Below are positions 1 to 8,474 of a DNA stretch of 64,000 nt, piece by piece. The stretch is from RYN-428 sp035551995 (GTDB taxonomy: Bacteria > Planctomycetota > Phycisphaerae > Tepidisphaerales > Tepidisphaeraceae). The stretch covers positions 1-64,000 of the forward strand of contig DASZME010000072.1 in the NCBI GenBank assembly GCA_035551995.1, written 5' to 3'. Position numbers and translations under genes: made by a program. The notes beneath the pieces were generated by a model that did not search any database, was not told the origin of the DNA, and saw only the letters and a list, made by a program, of their open reading frames with translations. Positions within the stretch are counted from its first letter, which is position 1. Every line of letters begins with the position of its first letter.

Positions 1-21
1 TTGGTTTCTGGCGGCATATGA

Positions 22-639
22 TTACGGCCTTGCGCGTGTCGCTTCGGATAGCGCGCGATTCGGGCTCGCGTCCGGCGTCTTTTCTTCCATCAACGCTCGA
101 AGCTGTTTAATCGCCCGGTGAACGATCACGCCGATGTTCGACGAACCCAGTCCCAGCTCGGCGGCGATTTCCGTATTGGGAACGTCCAGAAAAAATTTGA
201 GATAGATAATGCGCTGCTGCTCGTCGCCGAGTCGATGCAGGGCGATCCGCATCCGCTCCTGCATCTCGTTTCGCGCCGCCGCTTCCGGCGGCGCCGGAGC
301 GGGATCGGCGAAAGTATCCGTCAGGCGGTCCGTCGGTTTGTGCTGACGGAAATGACGGCCCAACTCGCTGCGCACGATCGACCAAAGCCACGCCCGCGGC
401 GATGACCGGCACTGGTCGATTCGCCGGACCACGATGAAAAAAACATTCGAAGTAATCGCTTCGGCAATATCCGCCTTGCCCACCCGCGCCAATATATAAC
501 TGCCGACCCCCCGCCCATATTGGCGGAACAGATCCTCGACTTTTTGTTGGCGCTCCGCGGAATTCAACGTTTTAACCTGCGAAAAGATATTGGCGGAACG
601 ACGATGCCGATGCACCGGCGGGCACGATTCGCAATACAC
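22..639 (-). CDS. ECF-type RNA polymerase sigma factor (sigma-70 family)
   Basis: A 205-residue protein with the two-domain layout of extracytoplasmic-function sigma factors. Region 2 lies around residues 33-100 (VEDLFRQYGRGV, then RAWLWSIVRSELGRHFRQ) and a helix-turn-helix region 4 lies around 125-190 (DEQQRIIYLKFFLDVPNTEI, then AELGLGSSNIGVIVHRAIKQ). It would direct RNA polymerase to a small set of promoters. It diverges from the lipoprotein gene at 741. No anti-sigma factor gene follows within the window, because the gene ends near base 22. The start is uncertain: the first 30 residues are not sigma-like and a later start is possible. The family call is firm; the regulon is unknown. Confidence 0.88.
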   Translation of the reverse strand: MYCESCPPVHRHRRSANIFSQVKTLNSAERQQKVEDLFRQYGRGVGSYILARVGKADIAEAITSNVFFIVVRRIDQCRSSPRAWLWSIVRSELGRHFRQHKPTDRLTDTFADPAPAPPEAAARNEMQERMRIALHRLGDEQQRIIYLKFFLDVPNTEIAAELGLGSSNIGVIVHRAIKQLRALMEEKTPDASPNRALSEATRARP

Positions 640-643
640 GAAA

Positions 644-692
644 GCGAGAATAATAGATTTCCCGGGCGATCGCGATTCTCGCTTGATCTATT
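644..692. promoter_or_regulatory. Interleaved inverted repeats between the sigma factor and the lipoprotein gene
   Basis: The left block GCGAGAAT-AATAGAT (644-658) is matched by ATTCTCGC (675-682) and ATCTATT (686-692), giving two exact inverted pairs of 8 and 7 bases in the divergent intergenic region. This could be an operator or an autoregulated ECF promoter zone. The pairing is seen directly; a regulatory role is inference. Confidence 0.35.
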
Positions 693-740
693 ACCCGCGC
701 CAAACTCGATGCGTGCCGCGTTTTCTGCTATAAAACCGAC

Positions 741-1112
741 ATGATGAATCGAACCGCCTGGGGTCTTACGCTCGTTATCATCGCGACCGTCGCCGGATGC
801 GCATCGGATAATTCCGCTCCGCCGGGGACCGTTCCTGCGCCCGAAATATCCAGCGCCGTTTTCTACGATAGCAAGGATCACGAAAACGTCTTCATCACCG
901 GCGCCTATTTCAAGTTGAAAAGCGACAACCGCCTGGACGTGATCGCGAGTCTCAATGGCCGCAACTGGACACAAGCCCGGCGTATCATGGACTCGTCCTC
1001 CACGATCTATAAGGCGACAATTCCGTACGGCGCCGAATATCCGCAAGTGTGGGTGCGCGTTTATGGGATGAACGGCGAATACAGCCCGCCGTTTCTCGTG
1101 CACCTCTATTGA
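741..1112 (+). CDS. Small predicted lipoprotein of unknown function
   Basis: A 123-residue protein with a hydrophobic leader and a lipobox (VAGC, Cys at about residue 20), so it is probably lipid-anchored. The rest (residues 35-123) is polar with a beta-rich look and ends in a YSPPFLVHLY tail. Two consecutive ATG codons (741 and 744) are both possible starts. It is transcribed away from the ECF sigma gene, so co-regulation is possible. I do not recognise the family. Confidence 0.7.
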   Translation: MMNRTAWGLTLVIIATVAGCASDNSAPPGTVPAPEISSAVFYDSKDHENVFITGAYFKLKSDNRLDVIASLNGRNWTQARRIMDSSSTIYKATIPYGAEYPQVWVRVYGMNGEYSPPFLVHLY

Positions 1113-1131
1113 GGGCGCCGGGGACGATCGA

Positions 1132-2448
1132 TCAAGCGTGGCGCAGAAGTTCCGCCAGCGGAACGGACGGGTCTTTGAGTTTTTCTTCCAGCCCGTCGAT
1201 ACGGGCGCGCCGGGCCACAAGGCCGCGCAGAAGCGATTCGTCGCCGTGCTGGCCCAGCGTAAGAACCTGGGCGACTCGGCCGTCGCCGGCGACCCCGATC
1301 TCGATCATGTCCGGCGCCGATCCGTTTCCCGAGCCGATGTTTCGAACCAGTCGCCGTTCGACCAATCGCGGCTCGCCCCATCCCTTCAACGACAACTCGA
1401 AAATATCGGAGAAGAATTCACTGACGGTATTGAACGCCTCGTCCGCGCCCGCCATGTTGCGCCCGGCGAGTTTGCCGGTCTGTGCGGCCTGGTCCCAATG
1501 ATCGACGATTCGGTGCTTCCCGAAGAGCGGATCGAACAAGGCGGCGCAATCGCCGGCGGCGTAGATATTCGGGACGTTGGTGCGGCAATGGTCATCGGTG
1601 AGGATCGCGCTTTCGGCCGCTACGGGCGTTCCGCGCAAAAGCTCGCGATGGGCGGTCGCCCCCACCGCCGCGACGGCAAAGTCACAGTCGATGGCGTCGG
1701 CATGCTGCAATGCGACGCGCTGGACGCGCCCGTCTCCTTCCACGCGCGCCGGGCGCGAAAGCGGGTGGACGCGAACGCCGTGCTGCTCCAGAAAAAACGA
1801 GAGCGCTTTGCCGACGATCTCGCCGGCGAATTTATCCCACGGATGCGCCCGCGAGCAGAGCAAGTCGACGGAGATGCCCAGTTGCGTCAGCGAAGCGGCC
1901 AACTCGACGCCCAAGGCTCCCGCGCCGATCACGGCCGCCGTTCCGCGGCCTGTTTTTCCGACGCCGGGCAGGCCTTGCGGGAGCGGATGCCGATGCCCTT
2001 CGTGCAGCGCCTTGTCGATGGCGGTTTGCAGATGATGCGCGTCTTCGAGGGTGCGAAGATAAAAAAGATTCGGCAGATGCGCCCCCGGCACATCGAGCGA
2101 TCGCGGCGCCATTCCGGTGGCGAGCAGGAGTTTGTCGTATCCGATCGTTTCGCCCTGGTCGAGCGTGACGGCGCCGCGCGTCACGTCCAGATGCACCGCG
2201 CGCCGGCCGCTGCGAAACTCGATCTGATTATCCTCGAACCACCCCTGCCCGTGCGTGAACAATTTTTCGCGCGGCGTCTGTCGGCGCAGATAGTCCTTGC
2301 TCAACGGCGGTCGATGGTAAGGCCGGACGATTTCCTGGCCGACCAGGAGGATCGAGCCGAGGCGATCCATTGCGCGTATTACCTCCGCGGCCGCGCACCC
2401 GGCAAGTCCGCCGCCGATCAGAAGATATTTAATATGGCGAGAACTCAT
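1132..2448 (-). CDS. FAD/NAD(P)-dependent pyridine nucleotide-disulfide oxidoreductase
   Basis: A 438-residue flavoprotein of the ferredoxin-reductase / AIF-like group. The N-terminal FAD site is LLIGGGLAGCAAAE (residues 9-22), followed by RPYHRPPLSKDYL (42-54), which is typical of this group. The substrate-associated motif YDKLLLATGMAPRSL lies at 104-118, a second Rossmann motif for NAD(P)H (AVIGAGALGVELAAS) at 172-186, and the second FAD motif IYAAGDCAALFDPL near residue 300. No CxxxxC redox disulfide is seen, so it is more likely an electron-transfer reductase than a disulfide reductase. The electron acceptor is unknown and no ferredoxin gene lies next to it. Confidence 0.85.
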   Translation of the reverse strand: MSSRHIKYLLIGGGLAGCAAAEVIRAMDRLGSILLVGQEIVRPYHRPPLSKDYLRRQTPREKLFTHGQGWFEDNQIEFRSGRRAVHLDVTRGAVTLDQGETIGYDKLLLATGMAPRSLDVPGAHLPNLFYLRTLEDAHHLQTAIDKALHEGHRHPLPQGLPGVGKTGRGTAAVIGAGALGVELAASLTQLGISVDLLCSRAHPWDKFAGEIVGKALSFFLEQHGVRVHPLSRPARVEGDGRVQRVALQHADAIDCDFAVAAVGATAHRELLRGTPVAAESAILTDDHCRTNVPNIYAAGDCAALFDPLFGKHRIVDHWDQAAQTGKLAGRNMAGADEAFNTVSEFFSDIFELSLKGWGEPRLVERRLVRNIGSGNGSAPDMIEIGVAGDGRVAQVLTLGQHGDESLLRGLVARRARIDGLEEKLKDPSVPLAELLRHA

Positions 2449-2599
2449 TTAACACCGGCAAGAAGCCTGCAAAGGCGGTTCCTCATTTCATTGTATCGTC
2501 GCTCGCCTGATGTATCTCGACTTTTCGAGTTTTCGAGCGTTTTTACAAACAGGGATTAATCGTTGCACGCCGGCCGCGCCCGGCTACACTGTCGCCGCG

Positions 2600-3163
2600 A
2601 TGTCAGCCCTCCCGGAAATTCTCGCCCATAATGCCGCGTTCGTGGCCAGCAAGGAATATGAGGAGTTCCTCACCAGCCCCCTCCCCAACAAACGCCTGGT
2701 CATCGTCACCTGCATGGACACCCGGCTGGTCGAACTGCTTCCCAAGGCGATGGGCATTAAGAACGGCGACGTTAAAATGATCAAGACGGCCGGCGCCGTC
2801 GTCAGCCATCCGTTCGGATCGGTGATGCGGAGCGTGCTGATGGCGGTTTATCTGCTGGGCGCCGAAGAGATCGCCGTGGTGGGTCATTACGGCTGCGGCA
2901 TGACCGGACTCAGCCCCGACACACTTCTAGCCGATGCCGTCAATCGTGGCATTCCCGCCGACACCCTCGCCACGCTGGACCACGCCGGCCTCAACCTGCG
3001 CCAATGGCTCACGGGTTTTGAAAGTCCGCAGGCGGGGGTATTGGCCAGCGTGGGGATGATCCGCAACCATCCATTGTTGCCAAAGGACGTGGTGGTGCAC
3101 GGGTTGATCATGCAGCCGGACACGGGAAAACTGGAAGTATTGACGACCGCAAAGTCGGCCTGA
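2600..3163 (+). CDS. Beta-carbonic anhydrase
   Basis: A 187-residue protein that hydrates CO2 to bicarbonate. The zinc and catalytic residues of beta-class enzymes are visible: Cys38-x-Asp40-x-Arg42 in VTCMDTRLVE, and His96 with Cys99 in VVGHYGCGM. The AGAVVSHP segment (64-71) also fits the family. I chose the ATG at 2600 (MSALPEI) because the upstream extension to 2510 is not family-like. It is a cytoplasmic, probably single-gene unit. No Shine-Dalgarno sequence is evident. Confidence 0.9.
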   Translation: MSALPEILAHNAAFVASKEYEEFLTSPLPNKRLVIVTCMDTRLVELLPKAMGIKNGDVKMIKTAGAVVSHPFGSVMRSVLMAVYLLGAEEIAVVGHYGCGMTGLSPDTLLADAVNRGIPADTLATLDHAGLNLRQWLTGFESPQAGVLASVGMIRNHPLLPKDVVVHGLIMQPDTGKLEVLTTAKSA

Positions 3164-3196
3164 ACGGTGATCCGTCGATTCCGGGCCACTTGACGA

Positions 3197-3202
3197 TATA
3201 AT
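3197..3202 (+). promoter_or_regulatory. Candidate -10 element (TATAAT) upstream of the Uma2 gene
   Basis: A perfect TATAAT lies 20 bases before the ATG at 3223. The hexamer 17 bases upstream (GTCGAT) is a poor -35, so this is a weak promoter prediction from sequence alone. Confidence 0.3.
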
Positions 3203-3222
3203 ACCGGACACATTCGGAGTAG

Positions 3223-3825
3223 ATGATGTCCGCAATTACTTCACCCTTACTGACGCCCGAACAATACCTTGCACAGGAGCGCGCGGCCTCCCACAAGAGC
3301 GCGTATTATCGCGGCGAGGTTTTCGCCATGGCGGGGGCGAGCGTCGAGCATACGCAGATCAAGGATAACTTCGCCGCTGAAGCTCGCGCTCAATTTAAGG
3401 ATGGTTCCTGCCGCGCGCTAACAAGCGACCGGCGCGTGAAAGTCAGTGCCACCGGCCTTTATACTTATCCGGACATGGTGATTGTTTGCGGCCAACTACA
3501 ACTCGAAGACTCAAAATTCGATACGCTCTTAAATCCGCAGGTTATCGTCGAAGTGCTCTCGGATTCGACTGAAAAGTATGACCGCGGGTCGAAGTTCGCC
3601 CAGTATCGGCAAATCCCATCGCTCAAGGAATACATATTGATCGCTCAGGATTCCCCTTTGCTTGAGCGCTACGTCCGTCAGCCGGACGGGATGTGGATGC
3701 TTGCCATCTTCAATGAGCTCACCGCCACGTTTGAACTGGCGAGCGTGCCCGTTCGAATTCCGCTCACGGAAATCTATCGTGGCGTAAAGTTTCCCGTGGA
3801 CGCCGGGCGCCAACGCGCGGAATAA
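3223..3825 (+). CDS. Uma2 family (DUF820) nuclease-fold protein
   Basis: A 200-residue member of the Uma2/DUF820 family, which has a restriction-endonuclease-like PD-(D/E)xK fold. Visible elements are the TPEQYLAQE start, Asp84 in YTYPDMVIV and Glu110 in PQVIVEVLSDST, followed by KYDRGSKFAQYR (118-129). These families are heavily expanded in Planctomycetota and Cyanobacteria; their biological role is unclear. Two ATG codons (3223, 3226) follow a GGAG at 3216. An inverted repeat follows the gene at 3859. Confidence 0.88.
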   Translation: MMSAITSPLLTPEQYLAQERAASHKSAYYRGEVFAMAGASVEHTQIKDNFAAEARAQFKDGSCRALTSDRRVKVSATGLYTYPDMVIVCGQLQLEDSKFDTLLNPQVIVEVLSDSTEKYDRGSKFAQYRQIPSLKEYILIAQDSPLLERYVRQPDGMWMLAIFNELTATFELASVPVRIPLTEIYRGVKFPVDAGRQRAE

Positions 3826-3858
3826 GTCCGCCATCACGACGATCCGCGTCAGGGCGCG

Positions 3859-3946
3859 CAAACATGGATGTACAGGATGTACAGGATCAAACTCAGCGAA
3901 TCCATCTTTCCGCTCTTATCCTGTGCATCCTGCCCATCCATGTTTG
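3859..3946. repeat. Imperfect inverted repeat with 29-base arms
   Basis: The left arm (3859-3887) contains CATGGATG and two ACAGGAT units. The right arm (3918-3946) is its reverse complement with three mismatches (26 of 29), separated by a 30-base loop. Each arm also holds a short internal direct repeat of the form ACAGGATG. It lies in the gap after the Uma2 gene. There is no T-run, so a simple intrinsic terminator is unlikely; it looks like a dispersed non-coding repeat unit. Confidence 0.75.
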
Positions 3947-4168
3947 AATCAGGTATTGAAAATCTTCAGCGAACACGCGCAAGGACCGATTAAACAATGT
4001 CGGGTCTATGCTTGACGGTCGCTTAGCGCGATGTTGATCGCTCGCGCATCGGCAGGTATTTTGGTTTCGGCGTGCATACCATGCAACGCCATTCGATCTC
4101 CTGACGGGAACTCGGCCGTGGATCGTATTTGATAGAGCAAAAATTTCATGTTGGTATCGCGCGCGGTG

Positions 4169-4236
4169 GTCGCAGAACACGCCCCGCAAGCGGGGCCGCT
4201 AAACGCGGAACGATACGGCAGCTGAGAAATACTCTA
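4169..4236 (+). repeat. Dispersed palindromic repeat, copy 1
   Basis: The core at 4181-4206 contains the palindrome CCCCGCAAGCGGGG followed by CCGCTAAACGC. It is preceded by GTCGCAGAACAC and followed by a conserved tail ending GAGAAATACTCT. Closely related copies are at 14184, 48061 and 54948. This copy sits 20 bases before the dehydrogenase operon start. Confidence 0.8.
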
Positions 4237-4255
4237 CTACCAAGGAAGTGCCGTT

Positions 4256-6238
4256 TTGAGCACGGAAATTCACGAACTCCCGCCGGCGCTCGATCATGGC
4301 GTTAGCGCGGACCTCTATCGCCAGGCAATTCTCATTCGCAAGGTTGAGCAACGGCTTCTTTCCCTCTTCGCCGAGGGAAAGCTGTTCGGCACCGTACACA
4401 CCTGCATCGGCCAGGAATTTACCGGCGTGGCGGTGGCCGAGGCGCTTCGGCCGGGCGATCTGATTTTTTCCAACCATCGCTGCCATGGACATTTTCTCGC
4501 CCGAACCGGCGACACCGACGGGCTGATGGCCGAACTCATGGGCCGCCAGACCGGCGTTTGCGGCGGGCGCGGCGGCAGCCAACATCTCTGCAAAGACGGA
4601 TTTTTTTCCAACGGCATCCAGGGCGGAATCGTTCCCGTGGCGGCGGGACTGGCCTTCGCCCAAAAACTGCATAAACGCCAGAATGTGTCCGTCGTCTTCA
4701 TCGGCGACGGCACCCTTGGCCAAGGCGCGGTTTACGAAGCGCTCAACGTCGCGTCCAAATGGGATTTGCCGCTGGTGATCGTCTGCGAAAATAACCGCTA
4801 TTCGCAAAGCACATCACAACATCAAACGCTGGCCGGAAATATTCGCGATCGATTTGAAGCGTTCGGCATCAGGACCTGGCAGGGAGATACCTGGCATCCC
4901 GCCGACTTAATCCTGACCGCCGCCGAAGCGATCAATTATGCCCGGGACGAATCGCGGCCGGCGTTCATTCAAATGGATACTTACCGCCTGATGGCTCATT
5001 CCAAGGGGGATGACGATCGGGCGGCCGACGAATTGAAAGCGTTCTGGGCGAAAGACCCGCTCCAGGTTTTCGAAACCGAGCAGCCGGAATCCGCGACGGC
5101 GATCGGGGCGGAGGTGAGCCGGGTCGTCGAAGCGGCCGTCGCGAAAGCCGACAAGGCGCCTTTTTCATGCGCCGTCGACGTGGATGAAAATTGCCCGGAC
5201 TGCAAGCCGGTGCATTGGGCGCCGACGCAAAATGACGAAACGGATCGAATCGTCAATCGGATCCACGCAGGTTTTCAGCGCAACATGCGCCGCGATCCGC
5301 GCATCGTCATGATTGGTGAAGACATCGAAGGACCGTACGGCGGGGCCTTCAAAGTGACCAAAAACCTGAGCCTCGAATTTCCCGGCCGCGTGCGGAATAT
5401 GCAGATCGCCGAGGGATTGATCGTGGGGATGGGCAACGGCCTGGCGCTCAATGGCTACCTGCCGGTGTGCGAGATCATGTTCGGCGATTTTTTGGCGCTG
5501 GCGGGGGACCAACTGATCAATCACGCGTCGAAGTTCAGGTACATGTACAACGAGCAGGTGACGGTGCCGCTGATTGTCCGCACGCCGATGGGCGGGAAGC
5601 GCGGATATGCCGCCACGCACAGCCAGTCGATCGAAAAGCATTTCATGGGAATGCCCGGCACGATTATGCTGGCGATCCATCACCGCTACGATCCGGCTCT
5701 TGTCTACGACGAGCTATTTCAAAGCCTTGATCGCCCCGCCATCGTCATCGAAAATAAGCTGTTGTACGGCACGCGAATTTCCGACAAGGTCCCGACGGGG
5801 TTTGTGCTCGAACATACGCGGGATCGTTTTCCGACGACGCGCATCCGCCCGGAAGGTCGGGCGGACCTGACGATTCTCTGTTACGGCGGAATGCTGCCGG
5901 ACGTGGAGAAGTCGCTCGAAGCGTTGTTCGAAGAGCACGAGATTATCGCCGAGGTGATCTGCCCGATCCAGCTTTATCCGCTCAACCCATGGCCGATCAT
6001 CGAATCGGTGAAGGCCAGCGGGAAATTGCTGGTTGTTGAGGAGGGCCTGAGCTTCGCCGGGTTTTCCGCCGAGACGATCGCGCAGATTCATGAGTCGGCG
6101 CCGGGCGTGTTGAAATATGTAAAGCGGCTCGCGTCGCCGCGGCATCCGATCCCCGCGTGCGGGCCGTTGGAGAAGGCGGTACTGCCGGGCGTCGATCTGA
6201 TTCTGGCGGCGGCTTTGGAGTTGACGCGACATGAGTGA
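4256..6238 (+). CDS. Fused alpha/beta 2-oxoacid dehydrogenase E1 component (ThDP-dependent)
   Basis: A 660-residue E1 in which the normally separate alpha and beta chains are one polypeptide. The alpha half (1 to about 330) carries the thiamine diphosphate motif, GDG at 150-152 through Asn179-Asn180. The beta half (about 332-660) has the transketolase-like segment VMIGEDIEGPYGG, followed by QIAEGLIVGMGNGLA. It decarboxylates a 2-oxoacid and passes the acyl group to the lipoyl arm of E2. It starts with TTG behind AAGGAAG at a 7-base spacing. Its stop overlaps the E2 start by 8 bases, so the two are translationally coupled. The substrate (pyruvate, branched-chain oxoacid or other) cannot be read from sequence. 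Confidence 0.88.
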   Translation: MSTEIHELPPALDHGVSADLYRQAILIRKVEQRLLSLFAEGKLFGTVHTCIGQEFTGVAVAEALRPGDLIFSNHRCHGHFLARTGDTDGLMAELMGRQTGVCGGRGGSQHLCKDGFFSNGIQGGIVPVAAGLAFAQKLHKRQNVSVVFIGDGTLGQGAVYEALNVASKWDLPLVIVCENNRYSQSTSQHQTLAGNIRDRFEAFGIRTWQGDTWHPADLILTAAEAINYARDESRPAFIQMDTYRLMAHSKGDDDRAADELKAFWAKDPLQVFETEQPESATAIGAEVSRVVEAAVAKADKAPFSCAVDVDENCPDCKPVHWAPTQNDETDRIVNRIHAGFQRNMRRDPRIVMIGEDIEGPYGGAFKVTKNLSLEFPGRVRNMQIAEGLIVGMGNGLALNGYLPVCEIMFGDFLALAGDQLINHASKFRYMYNEQVTVPLIVRTPMGGKRGYAATHSQSIEKHFMGMPGTIMLAIHHRYDPALVYDELFQSLDRPAIVIENKLLYGTRISDKVPTGFVLEHTRDRFPTTRIRPEGRADLTILCYGGMLPDVEKSLEALFEEHEIIAEVICPIQLYPLNPWPIIESVKASGKLLVVEEGLSFAGFSAETIAQIHESAPGVLKYVKRLASPRHPIPACGPLEKAVLPGVDLILAAALELTRHE

Positions 6239-7637
6239 AAGCACGCCAATCCTCATCCCGCAGGAGATCGTGAACGACGAAACCGTCACCATCCTCCAGT
6301 GGAAAATCCCCACCGGCGCCAGGGTCGAGGCGGGCCAGGTGCTTGCCGAGTTGGAAACCAGCAAGACAGCGTTTGATTTTCCCGCACCGATGGCGGGCTA
6401 TGTGCATTACACGCTGGCGGTCGGCGCGGAGCCGGCGATCGGAAGCGTCTTATGCCATATTTCCGATTCGGCCGAGCGCCCGGGCGGCCATGATGCGCCG
6501 AAGATCGCCGCCGCTCCGACCAACGGCCACGCAAAAATCCATAAAGAGGCCGCCGTCGAAACAGCGATCGATGTGATCTCGATCGATCACCCGGCGCCGG
6601 ATCGCACCGTTGAATTTGGCGCCGCCCGCTTCAGCAAAAAAGCCGCCGCCCTCGTGGCGCAACACAACCTCGATCCGGCACTGTTCGATAAACGCGGCCT
6701 CGTGCGGGAACATGACGTTCAGAGGTTGATCGGCGGGCCACCCGCCGACATCGCGCCGCTCGCGCCGATTGTTCAAACCACCGCTCCGGCGCGTTCTGTT
6801 GCCGCTCCCGTCGCCGCCGCCGGCGTTCCCGTGCGCGACGAAGTTCTTTCGCGAGCCAAGCGCACCGAGATCAAGTACCTGGCTTCCGGAACCGCCAACT
6901 CGCTCACCAGCATTGTGTCGGTCAGTGTTCCCACGCGCGGTTTGCGAGCGGCAGTGGAGACGCTCGGACCCGTCGGCGGCAATGCGACGGCGGTTATCCT
7001 CTTTGAATCCGCTCGGCTCCTGAAAAAATATCCGCTCTTTAACGCGTACTACGACGACGGCCACGCCAAACTTTACGAGCAGGTCAATATCGGCCTGGCG
7101 GTGGACGCCGGCAAGGGTTTGAAAGTTCCCGTGATTCGACAGGCGGACGTGAAATCGATCGCCCAGGTTTCCGACGAGATCGGCGAAACGGTGCAGGCGT
7201 ATTTGAGCGACACGCTCAGCGTCGAATCGCTCGCCGGCGGAACATTCACGCTGACCGATCTTTCCGGCGAGGGCATCACTTATTTTCATCCGCTGATCAA
7301 TCGAGGCCAGGCGGCCATTCTCGGCGTCGGCGCGGAACATTTTCCCCCCGGGTCAAAAGAAGGCGTCTTCAACCTCATCCTGGCCTTTGATCATCAACTC
7401 GCCGACGGACGGATGGCGGGTAAATTTCTCGGCGAGTTGTCCGATCGACTGACGGCTTACGAGCGCGCCGCCGGCAGCCCGGCGCCGCCCGCACATTCCG
7501 GGGCGGCGTTGCGTTGCTCGAACTGCCGGCGCACGATTTCGCCGACCGACAAACACAATCGCTTTCTGGTTCCCGTCATTCTGCCCGATGGATCGGACGG
7601 CCGACTCTGCCTGATCTGCTTTGACGGCTGGATGTAA
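6231..7637 (+). CDS. 2-oxoacid dehydrogenase E2 (dihydrolipoyl acyltransferase) with a zinc-ribbon-like tail
   Basis: A 468-residue protein. An N-terminal lipoyl domain (5-80) has the lipoylated lysine at Lys45 (ELETSKTAFD). A peripheral-subunit-binding domain follows (about 128-165, FSKKAAALVAQHNLDPALFD). The catalytic domain (about 210-415) keeps the terminal His388 and Asp392 of the DHxxxDG motif (FDHQLADG). Two oddities are seen. The usual RxxIAxxLxxS entry motif of the catalytic domain is replaced by KRTEIKYLASG. After residue 425 there is an extra Cys429-x2-Cys432...Cys460-x2-Cys463 tail that would bind one zinc. It sits in the operon between E1 and the ACP-PPTase gene. Confidence 0.87.
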   Translation: MSESTPILIPQEIVNDETVTILQWKIPTGARVEAGQVLAELETSKTAFDFPAPMAGYVHYTLAVGAEPAIGSVLCHISDSAERPGGHDAPKIAAAPTNGHAKIHKEAAVETAIDVISIDHPAPDRTVEFGAARFSKKAAALVAQHNLDPALFDKRGLVREHDVQRLIGGPPADIAPLAPIVQTTAPARSVAAPVAAAGVPVRDEVLSRAKRTEIKYLASGTANSLTSIVSVSVPTRGLRAAVETLGPVGGNATAVILFESARLLKKYPLFNAYYDDGHAKLYEQVNIGLAVDAGKGLKVPVIRQADVKSIAQVSDEIGETVQAYLSDTLSVESLAGGTFTLTDLSGEGITYFHPLINRGQAAILGVGAEHFPPGSKEGVFNLILAFDHQLADGRMAGKFLGELSDRLTAYERAAGSPAPPAHSGAALRCSNCRRTISPTDKHNRFLVPVILPDGSDGRLCLICFDGWM

Positions 7638-7649
7638 AGGATTACACCT

Positions 7650-8474
7650 ATGGATCAGGCTTCCGCACTCCGCTCGACGCTGGCCGCTTTCCTCGGCATT
7701 TCCGCCGACGCGCTCACGCCCGATTTCTCGCTCGGCGCCACCAAGCTCAATAGCTCGATCCAGCGGGCCATGCTCTACGCGCAGCTTCGCTCGCAAGCCG
7801 GCGTCAGCGTCCGCGGCATGCCGACCTTCAAAACCTTCGGCGAGATGGAATCGCAACTCCTGGGCAAGACCGCCGCCGCATCCGCGTCGCCGCCAGCCCA
7901 CGCTTTCGCCATCGCCTCGCCGGCAATTGCGCCGCCGCCTACCGATGGGGAACCGCCGATATCCTGCGGGATCGATATCGAATCGGTCACTTCGTTGCCC
8001 GCGGCGCCGGATTACTGGGAACATGATTTTTACGCCGCGCATTTCACGCGCGAGGAAATCGCCTATTGTCTTTTGCAAAGCAAACCCGCGGTCCATCTGG
8101 CGGGGCGATGGTGCCTCAAAGAGGCGCTGAAAAAGTGCGATCCAAAATTCCTGACGGTCTCGATGAATGAAATTGAAGTTCGCACCAACCCCGCCGGGGC
8201 GCCGGCCATTTGGGATCTGACCAACGGCGCCAAACGCCGATTGCCCTACGCGGCAAGTCTCTCCCACACCGACGATTTCGCCGTGGGAACGGTGGTTCGC
8301 CTGTCGCCCGTCGCGTCGGCGTCCGCGCCGCCGGTGCTCGCGGCGAATCCAACCGCGCCCTCGCCGTCGATCCCCATCGCAAAAGGGAAGGTCAATTTCG
8401 TGGGCATCGCCGGGATTTTCATCGCGCTGCTCGCCATGGCGATTGCCGGATATTGCGTGCGGGGGCATCATTGA
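7650..8474 (+). CDS. Acyl-carrier-like domain fused to AcpS-type phosphopantetheinyl transferase and a membrane helix
   Basis: A 274-residue protein with three parts. Residues 1-73 resemble an acyl carrier protein; TKLNSSIQRAM aligns with the LDSL site, making Ser35 the candidate attachment serine. A Pro/Ala linker runs from 74 to 104. Residues 105-217 match holo-ACP synthase: CGIDIESV (Asp109), HFTREEIAYC, AGRWCLKEALKK (Lys157, Glu158) and SLSHTDDFAVG. A hydrophobic helix at about 249-270 (NFVGIAGIFIALLAMAIAGY) would anchor the C-terminus in the membrane. It follows E2 by 12 bases and abuts the E3 start, so it is probably part of the complex's function. I infer self-pantetheinylation; this is not demonstrated. 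Confidence 0.75.
   Translation: MDQASALRSTLAAFLGISADALTPDFSLGATKLNSSIQRAMLYAQLRSQAGVSVRGMPTFKTFGEMESQLLGKTAAASASPPAHAFAIASPAIAPPPTDGEPPISCGIDIESVTSLPAAPDYWEHDFYAAHFTREEIAYCLLQSKPAVHLAGRWCLKEALKKCDPKFLTVSMNEIEVRTNPAGAPAIWDLTNGAKRRLPYAASLSHTDDFAVGTVVRLSPVASASAPPVLAANPTAPSPSIPIAKGKVNFVGIAGIFIALLAMAIAGYCVRGHH

Larger units (their letters stand above)
3826..4255. other. Intergenic region upstream of the dehydrogenase operon
   Basis: About 430 bases with no credible gene. It holds the 29-base-arm inverted repeat (3859-3946) and palindromic repeat copy 1 (4169-4236). An AAGGAAG Shine-Dalgarno sequence at 4242-4248 precedes the TTG start at 4256. No clear promoter hexamers were seen. Confidence 0.6.

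Noticed and set aside
1138..2559. Plus-strand frame antisense to the FAD oxidoreductase
   Set aside because: No motif; the minus strand shows both nucleotide-binding sites.
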